Numbered from the stretch's first letter, positions 1-6,929 are shown. The stretch is DNA of 9,155 nt from Alphaproteobacteria bacterium (GCA_023301785.1 JALZUF010000221.1:1-9155), one strand, 5' to 3'. Program-made: numbers and translations. The notes: a model not told the origin generated them from the letters alone.

Positions 1-1209
1 GCCAGACGGACGGCTTTCATCAATCGTGTAAGCTTCACAGATAAGCGCTAAAACACCACGCGTTAAACCTGTTGATGGTTCAATCACGTGCGGCAGAAAC
101 CTTCTATTCTCACCTTGATCATAATATTCAAGTTTCGCACCAGAATGTTCTTGGTGTTGTGTTAGGTCGTAATTCCCACGATGAGCAATCCCTTCTAGCT
201 CATCAAAACCAGGGGCGGCAAATGGGAATTTATATTCTACATCAATGGTACGTGATGAATAATGTGCAAGGTCTGCTTTTTCAACATCAAGGAAATGAAG
301 TTGCTCTTCGGCTATTCCTAAAGAAAGCCAAAATTTTCTACGTTGTTCAACCCAGAAATCAAACCATTTCGGCACGTCTTCTTCTTCACAGAACCATTCC
401 AATTCCATTTGTTCAAACTCACGACTACGGAAGACAAAGTTTCTTGGGGTCACTTCGTTACGGAAGGCCTTACCAATTTGCGCAATACCAAACGGCATTT
501 TCACACGCGATGAATCAACAACGTTCTTAAAGTTCAAGAATATCCCTGCACAAGTTTCGGGGCGAAGGTACGCTTTATTATCATCCCCTGCCGCCGCACC
601 AACATAGGTGTGGAACATCATGTTAAACTGACGCGGTTCTGTCAGTGTGCCTGCTGTTTTCACATCGGGACCAATAACATTGGCCAGTTGGTCTTCAGGT
701 ACTTTATCAAGTGGGGCAATGTCAAAATCCTCAACAGATTTCTGTCTACTAAGCTTTTTAATACGTTTTTCGATTTCGGGAGTTTCAGCATCTTGGTCAA
801 ACGCCAATGCCGCCCCTTCTCCATTTTTCGGTGTATATACGATTACATGATCCGCGCGGTAACGCTTCTTGCTCTCACGGCAATCAACCATAGGGTCATT
901 AAAGCCACCCACGTGGCCTGAAGCTTCCCAGCTCTTTGGGTTTTGGATGATTGATGAATCAACACCCACAATTTCAATAGGCGCACCATCTGCCCCTATA
1001 GGCGGTGTGATTACCATCTGCTTCCACCAGTAATCACGCAGGTTATTCTTTAGCTCAGTCCCCAATGGGCCATAATCCCAAAATCCATTAATTCCACCAT
1101 AAATGTCCGATGCAGGGAAAATAAAGCCGCGACGCTTACATAAAGCGACAATATCTTTCATATCGGGGGAACTATTGGTGTCTTCTGGTTGTTTTTGTGA
1201 TGATGGCAT
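1..1209 (-). CDS. glyQS: Glycyl-tRNA synthetase, single-chain (class II, alpha2 type), 3' end outside window
   Basis: Charges tRNA-Gly with glycine in the cytoplasm. The 403 N-terminal residues are present and the frame runs open off the left edge, so the rest of the catalytic domain and the anticodon-binding domain are missing. Seen: the N-terminal GlyRS block (RRGFIFPASDIYGGINGFWDYGPLG, split here as residues 27-42 and 43-50), LRPET at 215-219, class II motif 2 at about 247-273 (FRNEVTPRNFVFRSREFEQ), EGIAHRGNYDLTQH at 339-352, and motif 3 at about 375-394 with its arginine R384. The ATG ending at 1209 is preferred over Met17 because AAGGA lies 8 bases upstream of it, while nothing SD-like precedes Met17. 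Residues 1-16 form a polar extension. Odd: RPETCAG replaces the usual RPETAQG, and motif 3 reads EPSTGLTRG. Many proteobacteria use the unrelated two-subunit glyQ/glyS enzyme instead. Divergent from manC; probably an unrelated housekeeping flank. Confidence 0.95.
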   Translation of the reverse strand, partial: MPSSQKQPEDTNSSPDMKDIVALCKRRGFIFPASDIYGGINGFWDYGPLGTELKNNLRDYWWKQMVITPPIGADGAPIEIVGVDSSIIQNPKSWEASGHVGGFNDPMVDCRESKKRYRADHVIVYTPKNGEGAALAFDQDAETPEIEKRIKKLSRQKSVEDFDIAPLDKVPEDQLANVIGPDVKTAGTLTEPRQFNMMFHTYVGAAAGDDNKAYLRPETCAGIFLNFKNVVDSSRVKMPFGIAQIGKAFRNEVTPRNFVFRSREFEQMELEWFCEEEDVPKWFDFWVEQRRKFWLSLGIAEEQLHFLDVEKADLAHYSSRTIDVEYKFPFAAPGFDELEGIAHRGNYDLTQHQEHSGAKLEYYDQGENRRFLPHVIEPSTGLTRGVLALICEAYTIDESRPSG

Positions 1210-1217
1210 GGGGTTTA

Positions 1218-1222
1218 TCCTT
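1218..1222 (-). promoter_or_regulatory. Ribosome binding site of glyQS
   Basis: AAGGA on the minus strand, 8 bases before the ATG that ends at 1209. It fixes that ATG, rather than the in-frame Met17, as the start of the synthetase. Confidence 0.7.
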
Positions 1223-1340
1223 AGTTTTAACAATCATTGCAGATTAAGGGATTCCCCGAAAATCACAAGGATTGCTTCTATTTTTCGTAAAAATTGCGGA
1301 TAGTTTCAAAGTTATGTTAAAACGGATTGTAATTTACCTA

Positions 1341-1360
1341 TTTTTGTGCAATAACAAAAA
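1341..1360. repeat. Inverted repeat upstream of manC, possible operator or leader hairpin
   Basis: Perfect 7-bp arms TTTTTGT and ACAAAAA flank a 6-base spacer (GCAATA), 10 bases before the manC ribosome binding site and within the 175-base region between divergent glyQS and manC. Its position would suit a repressor or activator site, or a weak hairpin in the manC leader. The arms are almost all A/T, so chance occurrence in this AT-rich spacer is a real possibility. I could not find a convincing -35/-10 pair for either gene here. Confidence 0.3.
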
Positions 1361-1370
1361 GAAAAATACT

Positions 1371-1374
1371 AGGA
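1371..1374 (+). promoter_or_regulatory. Ribosome binding site of manC
   Basis: AGGA lies 10 bases before the ATG at 1385. It is the only purine-rich SD-like element in front of this start that includes a GG. Confidence 0.55.
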
Positions 1375-1384
1375 CAGTGTAATA

Positions 1385-2815
1385 ATGAAAATCATACCCG
1401 TAATACTTTGTGGTGGCGCCGGCGCAAGAATGTGGCCGATTAGCCGTAAAAAAGCACCTAAGCAATTTCACAATCTTGCGAGTGATGAGAGCCTCTTCCA
1501 TGAAACGCTTGTGCGTTCGATGAAGTGCGCGCACACCAACCCTGCAGATATTATTACAGTTACTTCTGACGTAATTTCAAAAGAGACAATACAGCAGCTA
1601 GGGCGTTTTTCATCCGCTGCAATCCCACATATGATTGTAGAGCCTGAAAGCAAAAACACCGCCGCGGCCGTTGCCTATGCGACTTTTCATGCCGAGAAAG
1701 CCTTTGGGTCAGATGCGATTCTATGGATCATGCCTTCTGATCACTTCATCATTAATAATGAAACCTTGATGGATTCAATGGAGCTGGCGAGTAGAGCCGC
1801 TGTTGATGGGCATATCGTTACGTTTGGTATGAACCCCACCAAAGCCGAAACTGGCTATGGCTACATCAAGTCTGGTGTTGCCGTTGATGGGTTTGATGGT
1901 ATTTCAAAAATTCAAAACTTTGTAGAAAAACCGAATGCGACTACGGCTCAAGAATACTTGAATTCTGGTGAGTATACATGGAACAGCGGTATGTTCGTTG
2001 CCAGCGTAAAGACATTGGTTTCTAATTTCAAAGAATTCAGCCCATTGATGGCGCAAAAGTTTTCGCAAGAAATTAAAGAAAATCGTAAAGTTTCACCAAA
2101 AACTTACTCTCAAGTTGAAGCTGTCCCTTTTGACACAGCCATCATGGAAAAAACCAGCAATGGCGCGGTTATAAAATGCGACATGGGCTGGAACGATGTT
2201 GGAACATGGGAAAGCATTTGGAACATTAAAAACAAAGATGAAAACGGTAATGTTTTTGTCGGCGCAAAAGGCTTCCAAGAAGACAGCCATAACTGTTATA
2301 TACACTCAACCGATCTGACGATTGCTGCATTAGGATTAAAAGATATCATTGTTGTTGAAAATACAGACTCTGTTTTGATTGCAGATAAAAACAATGTTGA
2401 ATCCATGAAAATGCTTATCAGTAAAATCGATAAAGCAAATCATAACTTGATGGAATTTGCACCGCATGAGAACCGTCCATGGGGAGAATTTAAAGTTCTT
2501 TCCGAAAGCGAAGGTTATAAAGTTAAAGAATTGACGATTATCCCTGGTGGAAAGTTGAGCTTACAAATGCATCATCATCGCACCGAATTTTGGACAGTGA
2601 TTGAAGGCCACCCAACGATTACGATCAATGGTGAAACCAAAACATTAAGCCCGCAAAAGACGGCGCACGTTCCAATGAAGGCCGTCCACCGTATTGAAAA
2701 TAAAACAGATAAGCCTGTTATTATTATCGAAGTTCAGTGTGGATCTTACCTTGGTGAAGATGACATCGTACGCTTTAACGACATCTATGGTCGCGATAAC
2801 GTTGCCGAAGCTTAA
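1385..2815 (+). CDS. manC: Bifunctional mannose-1-phosphate guanylyltransferase / mannose-6-phosphate isomerase (type II)
   Basis: Cytoplasmic enzyme that makes GDP-mannose from mannose-1-phosphate and GTP; the C-terminal cupin is the fused phosphomannose isomerase of the AlgA/XanB/ManC family. At 476 residues it has the usual family length. Seen: pyrophosphorylase signature at residues 8-28 (G10 G11 x G13 x R15, W17 P18, S20 R21, P25 K26 Q27 F28), PSDH at 117-120, GYGYI at 157-161, FVEKP at 179-183, WNSGMF at 199-204. The isomerase half starts near 362 (RPWGEF); the likely metal ligands are Q394, H396, E401 and H435, within QMHHHRTEFW and the VHR stretch. It ends with the family's conserved GEDDIVRFNDIYGR (457-470). 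All key residues look intact. It is transcribed away from glyQS and converges on the co-polymerase gene. No phosphomannomutase is in the window. The product supplies a sugar nucleotide for the polymer, but GDP-mannose also feeds GDP-fucose and GDP-rhamnose routes, so mannose itself in the polymer is not proven. Confidence 0.97.
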   Translation: MKIIPVILCGGAGARMWPISRKKAPKQFHNLASDESLFHETLVRSMKCAHTNPADIITVTSDVISKETIQQLGRFSSAAIPHMIVEPESKNTAAAVAYATFHAEKAFGSDAILWIMPSDHFIINNETLMDSMELASRAAVDGHIVTFGMNPTKAETGYGYIKSGVAVDGFDGISKIQNFVEKPNATTAQEYLNSGEYTWNSGMFVASVKTLVSNFKEFSPLMAQKFSQEIKENRKVSPKTYSQVEAVPFDTAIMEKTSNGAVIKCDMGWNDVGTWESIWNIKNKDENGNVFVGAKGFQEDSHNCYIHSTDLTIAALGLKDIIVVENTDSVLIADKNNVESMKMLISKIDKANHNLMEFAPHENRPWGEFKVLSESEGYKVKELTIIPGGKLSLQMHHHRTEFWTVIEGHPTITINGETKTLSPQKTAHVPMKAVHRIENKTDKPVIIIEVQCGSYLGEDDIVRFNDIYGRDNVAEA

Positions 2816-2823
2816 GAAGCTTC
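2807..2823. terminator. Short hairpin at the manC stop codon, weak candidate terminator
   Basis: GAAGCTT and AAGCTTC form perfect 7-bp arms around a 3-base loop. The stem includes the manC stop codon and lies in the 37-base convergent gap between manC and the co-polymerase gene. It is not followed by a run of T on either strand, so it is not a textbook intrinsic terminator; it may only act as an mRNA 3'-end stabiliser or be accidental (AAGCTT is itself a palindrome). Confidence 0.25.
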
Positions 2824-2852
2824 CCACTTTAAATCATAATATTTGAAACGTT

Positions 2853-4928
2853 TTAAACTTCTGTATATTCAGAGAAAGTTTTGTGACCATAATTGGCACG
2901 CATCTTATCCATGTTCGCATTGTTTAAAACCGTACCAATGATTTTATCTTTTGCGATATCGTTCACTTTTAATGTGAACTCAAGATTATTTGGATTAGAC
3001 TTACCCCATTCTAAGACCAGCAAGTAATAATCCAAGAACACAGAAGAGTATGACGCATCACTCGCCGTTGATAACGGCGGTAGATCAACAATAATATAAT
3101 CAAACTCAGCTTTCAGCTTCTTAATCATATCGCGCATCGCCATAGACGAAACAAGATTTTCCTTATCGGCACTAGAGGTCTCGCATGGCAAGAAGTAAAG
3201 ACCCGTCTCATCATCTCTCAAGATAGCATCTTCAATTGTTGCATTATTAGACAGTACCGAAGCCAAACCTGTTTTCACACTATCAAAGTTATCTCTTGAA
3301 ATATGCGGCGCAAAGCTGTCGGCATCAATCAAAAGACATTTACTTTTTGAATTAGCAACAAATAACGCAAGGTTACTAGAAACAGTAGACTTCTCATCAT
3401 TTGGATTTTCTGAGACCACACCAATAATTTGACATTCACCATCGCGCTTATGCTTATCCATACGTGTTTTAATGGTACGGCACGTTTCCGCGAATATAGA
3501 TTTGTTTGATAACACCGAGGCCGAATAATAACGGTTAAACATACCGGAGCGCATCGCCGTTTTAATATTGGCAAAGAGTGGGAAGAAACCAAGGAACTTT
3601 AGCCCTGCAATATTTTCAATCTGTCCTGCACGCTTGAAATTGTTATCCAAGCTATCTTTAACTAACGCAAGTAATACACCTAACCCTAGCCCCAAGATTG
3701 TAGCAACCGCCAAAATCAGAAGTGAATTGGGGTGACTTTTACTGTGAGGTGGTACAGCACTTGAAATGATTTTCACCTCATCAACAGGATAGTTTTGTTG
3801 ATGTTGTATGTTTTCAAATTTCTTCAAATATTCTTCGTACAAATCTGAATACGTTTCGAACTCTTTCTCTAGGGCTTCTAGCTCAAAAGACTTCTTACCA
3901 TTTGATATTTCTTTGTTAACCAATCCGTCTAGGCTAGCTTCCAAAGACTGTTCTTTGGCTAACGCAATTTCATATTCGTTCTTATGACTTTCTGCCAAAC
4001 GCTTCATTTCTAAGAAAATAATGTTTCTAGATTCATTCAACTGCTTCTTCAACGAAATAACCAGCTGGTGATTATCGCCTAGCGTTCTTTGAAGTTTCAT
4101 TAGCTTTTGTTGATCATCAAGATATTCAGTACGCACCTTGTTGATGACATCATTATCAAACGCTTCGGCAACAGCCGCAGAAATGTTTCTCTTATCAATA
4201 ATATTTTTGCTGTGAAAATATTTCACACGCGCGCTTGCAGATTCTGCTTTTGCATCACCTAGCTTGTCGTTAATTCTACTGAGTTGTTGTTCATTCACAG
4301 AAGAACGGTCAGAGCGTAAAAGGTTATTGTTGCCTTTAAAATCACTTAACTTTTTATTCGCCACAACTGTTTGTAACCTTGCTTCTTCGATTTTCTCTTG
4401 CAACCACTGCCCTGCTTTACGTGAATCTTCGGTAAATGAATTGGCCTGACTATCGATATACGCCTTGGCATAGGCATTGGCATTATCCGCCGCAACTTCA
4501 GGATCGTTGGCTGTATAGTGAATATTTAGCACGTAACTTTCACCTTCACGAAACACACGTACATTTTTTTGCATCTTATCAATATCACTTTGACTAAACT
4601 CTTGATCTGAAGACAAAGAATTTTGGCTCGGCGCGTTTAGAAACTGAAGTGCTTTTAAGGTTACACTTCTTGATTTGATAAGCTCAACCTGACTAAGAAT
4701 AGACGCAACTTCAAACCCCTTCTCAACCTTGGACGATATCTCAGCATTTGAGGCCGCCAATGTAGGGTCTAATAGAATAGATGTTTTTGCCGTAAATTTC
4801 TCAGTCGCAAGAAAGATGAATAAAACAGCCAGCGCCAAAAATATTATAAGAGATAACAAAATAAGCTTGTACTCGCGTTTCATAGCAGAGGCAAAACGTG
4901 GGATGCTAAGGATATCGTCGTTCGTCAT
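2853..4928 (-). CDS. Wzc/ExoP-like polysaccharide co-polymerase with degenerate tyrosine-kinase domain
   Basis: Inner-membrane protein that sets chain length and couples polymerisation to export by contacting the OPX lipoprotein. At 691 residues it matches PCP-2a family length. Order: short cytoplasmic N-terminus; membrane helix about 20-41; Wzz-type periplasmic domain with long helical, probably coiled-coil stretch about 165-370; GNVR-like end (YEEYLKKFE, then VDEVKIISSAVPP at 382-394); helix about 402-424; cytoplasmic kinase-like domain about 475-680. Walker B-like YIIVDLPPL is kept at 611-619 and E481/R484/K487 approximates the EX2RX2R oligomerisation motif. The P-loop reads ENPNDEKST (507-515) where active BY-kinases have PGEGKST: both glycines are lost, K513 kept. 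Walker A' is LLIDADSFAP, lacking the usual arginines. The tail has only Y680 and Y688, not a tyrosine cluster. AAGAGA lies 7 bases before the start. It follows the OPX gene by 27 bases, so they are likely co-transcribed. I infer a structural co-polymerase with lost or weak kinase activity. Confidence 0.95.
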   Translation of the reverse strand: MTNDDILSIPRFASAMKREYKLILLSLIIFLALAVLFIFLATEKFTAKTSILLDPTLAASNAEISSKVEKGFEVASILSQVELIKSRSVTLKALQFLNAPSQNSLSSDQEFSQSDIDKMQKNVRVFREGESYVLNIHYTANDPEVAADNANAYAKAYIDSQANSFTEDSRKAGQWLQEKIEEARLQTVVANKKLSDFKGNNNLLRSDRSSVNEQQLSRINDKLGDAKAESASARVKYFHSKNIIDKRNISAAVAEAFDNDVINKVRTEYLDDQQKLMKLQRTLGDNHQLVISLKKQLNESRNIIFLEMKRLAESHKNEYEIALAKEQSLEASLDGLVNKEISNGKKSFELEALEKEFETYSDLYEEYLKKFENIQHQQNYPVDEVKIISSAVPPHSKSHPNSLLILAVATILGLGLGVLLALVKDSLDNNFKRAGQIENIAGLKFLGFFPLFANIKTAMRSGMFNRYYSASVLSNKSIFAETCRTIKTRMDKHKRDGECQIIGVVSENPNDEKSTVSSNLALFVANSKSKCLLIDADSFAPHISRDNFDSVKTGLASVLSNNATIEDAILRDDETGLYFLPCETSSADKENLVSSMAMRDMIKKLKAEFDYIIVDLPPLSTASDASYSSVFLDYYLLVLEWGKSNPNNLEFTLKVNDIAKDKIIGTVLNNANMDKMRANYGHKTFSEYTEV
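3384..3413 (-). other. Degenerate Walker A (P-loop) of the co-polymerase
   Basis: Codes residues 506-515, SENPNDEKST. Compared with the family consensus (P-G-E-G-K-S/T-T), the two glycines are N510 and E512, while P509, K513, S514 and T515 remain. The reading frame is intact on both sides, so this is substitution, not a frameshift. An acidic residue directly before the P-loop lysine is expected to interfere with phosphate binding; that consequence is inference. Confidence 0.85.
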
Positions 4929-4955
4929 TTTAAAATCTCTTTTTTATCGCTTTAA

Positions 4956-6929
4956 TTAAAAAGCGTTCTTTGTATTATTCGTTGTTGTCGATGTTGAATT
5001 TATGATGCTTAGGAATTTCTGTAACTCAACAGATTTCGCATTAGCAACGTAAATAATATCGTTGTTTTTCATTTTGAATTTTTGCGCTAAGAAAAATCCT
5101 GTTGGACTGCTTAGGTCTAATTTATAGATCACAGCTTGCTTCACAGGCTTTTGCGATGTCACAGTTCTCACAACAGGTTCTTGCTTAATAACTTGTACAG
5201 GCGCAGCTTTCATGACCATAGGTTTCGCTTCTGGTGTTGGTGTTTGCACAATTACAGGTGCAGGAGCTTTCTTAACCGGTAAAGGTGACACCTTTACAGC
5301 CACAGGCTTTTCTTCAACAATAATGGTTTGTTTAGGTTGTGACTTTATTAGAACTGGCTCTTTAAGTTTAACAGCAGGCTGAATTATTACTGGTTGGCTT
5401 ACCTTAACCTCTGGCTTCTTAACAACTGGCGTAATAACTTTCTTAGCTGCAGGCTTCGGCGTCACAATGATATCTTGCGTAATTGGACGTGTTCTAGCTG
5501 TCGGTCTTGTCGTGTTCCATGGCGCTGGCGCAGCGGTAACAGGGGCATCATTGTCTGACAAGATACTTTTGAATGTATCTGTGTTCTGCATCATTACAGG
5601 CTCTTTAGCCTCACTCACAACCGACTTCACATCTGCTGCTTTTTTAACAACAGGCTTTATGCTTAATGCGCGAACTGGCGCTTCACCGCGAGAAACCATA
5701 TTAGGCTTTAATTGTATATTTGAAACTGATTTTGGTGCCGTTTGCCATCCCAAAGACTCTTTAGGAATAACAACAGCTTTAGATTTGGTGTTGGCTTTAA
5801 CTTTCATCACAGGTTGGGACTGAACCATAGGCGCATCTTTAATTTGAATTAAATCCGCATCACTGACGGGTATTTTACCCCAAGGTGAACCCGCTGGCTT
5901 TGCCGCACCTTCCAATTTATCGTCATAGCTGGCCGTTGGCAGTATGATTGTTTCAACACCAGAAACCTCAATCGTATCAAGCGTCTGCCCTGTTTCCATC
6001 TCACGATAGATATAAACTTCTGCAGGATCCGCTTGGCTGTCGTTCAAACCTTGGCTTAAACCTAAGGCCTCAGATAAGTAAAGCTCACGCTTACCAAATG
6101 GGATACGTCCCTGATCATTAACCGCACCATAAGCTAAGAAAATCTTAGGCTCTTGGTATAAATAAAGCGTGTCGTTAATTTGTGCATATACATTCTTTGA
6201 TGGGTTTTGAACAAGGTGATCAAATGGAATTGTGTATTCTTCACCATTACGTTGCAATGTTACCCATGTTTCATAACCAGGAGACGATGGCCCACCCGCA
6301 GAGGCAATCACATCTAGAATTTTGTATTGATTGAATCCTAAAGACAAACGTGATGGATCATTCACGTCACCTAAGACACTAACCTCTGCCCCATCACGGC
6401 TTGCAAAACTAACAACAACTTGTGGCTCAATAGCTTTAAGCTCTAACTCGTCCTCAATATAAGTTGCGATCTCTTGTGTTGTCTTACCAGCAGCTTTAAT
6501 CTTTCCAACGTAAGGCACCATCACCATACCTGATTGATCAATAGTCTGTGCAGGAAGCGTAACAAAATTACCTGGGCGAACACTAGAATCTTCAGGAATA
6601 AACAAACCACCTGATTGAGACTCAAAAATAGAAATAGAAATTGTATCGCCAACATTGACTGTAATCATCTCTGGCGTATCAATAGAAGGCCATTCTTTTG
6701 ACTCTTCAGAAGCAGAAACCAAATCATTGATGCTTGCAATATCCGCATTATTCAACGCGATAATATCATACTGTGTCTCTGGAACTTTACGTGGTTCCAT
6801 TTTGCTGCCCAATGTTTTTACATTGTCAGATACAGTTGATGGACCAGATGACGGCAACGCCCCACACCCCAAAAGAAATGTTGATGCCAAGCATGTAAAC
6901 AGAAAGTATTTTGTATTCGTTGATTTCAT
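4956..6929 (-). CDS. Wza-like outer-membrane polysaccharide export (OPX) lipoprotein with a large internal insertion
   Basis: Outer-membrane/periplasmic component through which polymer leaves the cell. Seen: lipoprotein signal peptide with lipobox LLGC, lipidated Cys22, followed by Gly rather than Asp, consistent with outer-membrane sorting; poly_export domain about 86-176 (ITVNVGDTISISIFE, then VMVPYVGKIKAAGKT); SLBB-like domain about 180-260 (VSVLGDVNDPSRL, DVIASAGG); start of a second SLBB-like domain about 262-310 (FLAYGAVNDQGRIPFG, EVYIYRE). The usual end of this domain reappears only at 598-645 (AVIYKLDL, FFLAQKFKMKNNDIIYVANA, ELQKFLSII). Between them lies about 285 residues of insertion, so the protein is 657 residues where relatives have roughly 380-420. 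Only about 14 polar residues follow ELQKFLSII, so no amphipathic Wza-type barrel helix is evident. No strong SD precedes the start (GGGA is 12 bases away). A good sigma70-like promoter sits just upstream. The co-polymerase gene follows. Confidence 0.95.
   Translation of the reverse strand: MKSTNTKYFLFTCLASTFLLGCGALPSSGPSTVSDNVKTLGSKMEPRKVPETQYDIIALNNADIASINDLVSASEESKEWPSIDTPEMITVNVGDTISISIFESQSGGLFIPEDSSVRPGNFVTLPAQTIDQSGMVMVPYVGKIKAAGKTTQEIATYIEDELELKAIEPQVVVSFASRDGAEVSVLGDVNDPSRLSLGFNQYKILDVIASAGGPSSPGYETWVTLQRNGEEYTIPFDHLVQNPSKNVYAQINDTLYLYQEPKIFLAYGAVNDQGRIPFGKRELYLSEALGLSQGLNDSQADPAEVYIYREMETGQTLDTIEVSGVETIILPTASYDDKLEGAAKPAGSPWGKIPVSDADLIQIKDAPMVQSQPVMKVKANTKSKAVVIPKESLGWQTAPKSVSNIQLKPNMVSRGEAPVRALSIKPVVKKAADVKSVVSEAKEPVMMQNTDTFKSILSDNDAPVTAAPAPWNTTRPTARTRPITQDIIVTPKPAAKKVITPVVKKPEVKVSQPVIIQPAVKLKEPVLIKSQPKQTIIVEEKPVAVKVSPLPVKKAPAPVIVQTPTPEAKPMVMKAAPVQVIKQEPVVRTVTSQKPVKQAVIYKLDLSSPTGFFLAQKFKMKNNDIIYVANAKSVELQKFLSIINSTSTTTNNTKNAF
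5139..5999 (-). other. Insertion in the OPX protein, including a Pro/Lys/Val-rich tract
   Basis: Codes about residues 311-597, placed between EVYIYRE and AVIYKLDL, which are adjacent or nearly so in ordinary family members. The first part (311-490) is mixed, low-complexity sequence with scattered Ala, Pro and Lys. The second part (490-597, bases 5139-5462) is strongly enriched in Pro, Lys and Val with irregular repeats of a PV-hydrophobic-K-x-P type, for example KPEVKVSQPVIIQP, KEPVLIKSQP, KPVAVKVSPLPVKKAP and KPMVMKAAPVQVIKQEP. It resembles the periplasm-spanning Pro/Lys spacer of TonB in composition. It contains no known domain that I recognise. Boundaries are estimates. Confidence 0.8.
5279..5297. 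repeat. 19-bp palindrome inside the OPX coding sequence
   Basis: GTAAAGGTGACACCTTTAC: perfect 9-bp arms around one central A, within the codons of the Pro/Lys/Val-rich tract (residues around 545-550). Symmetry of this length is more typical of a dimeric regulator site than of coding sequence, but the site lies about 350 bases upstream of the co-polymerase start and far from any recognised promoter. It may be a by-product of repeated Lys/Val/Pro codons. Confidence 0.3.

Noticed and set aside
72..530. Plus-strand open frame of 152 codons
   Set aside because: It lies entirely antisense to the well-conserved glycyl-tRNA synthetase and its translation has no recognisable features.
1280..1294. Inverted repeat ATTTTT-CGT-AAAAAT in the glyQS-manC spacer
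   Set aside because: Only 6-bp A/T arms in an AT-rich spacer; too likely by chance to report as a site.
3063..3079. GC-rich hairpin CGCCGTT-GAT-AACGGCG
   Set aside because: It sits inside the conserved Walker B region of the co-polymerase (codons for PPLSTA), with no T-run after it; explained by codon choice.
3329..3592. Minus-strand open frame of 87 codons overlapping the P-loop region, considered as evidence of a frameshift in the co-polymerase
   Set aside because: The co-polymerase frame stays open and matches family motifs (ETCRTIKTR, the P-loop, LLIDAD, Walker B) on both sides, so no frameshift is needed.
5467..5823. Plus-strand open frame of 118 codons with a hydrophobic translation
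   Set aside because: Antisense to the OPX insertion; the hydrophobic look (Val, Thr, Leu, Phe) comes from reading Lys/Pro/Ala-rich codons backwards, and there is no ribosome binding site.
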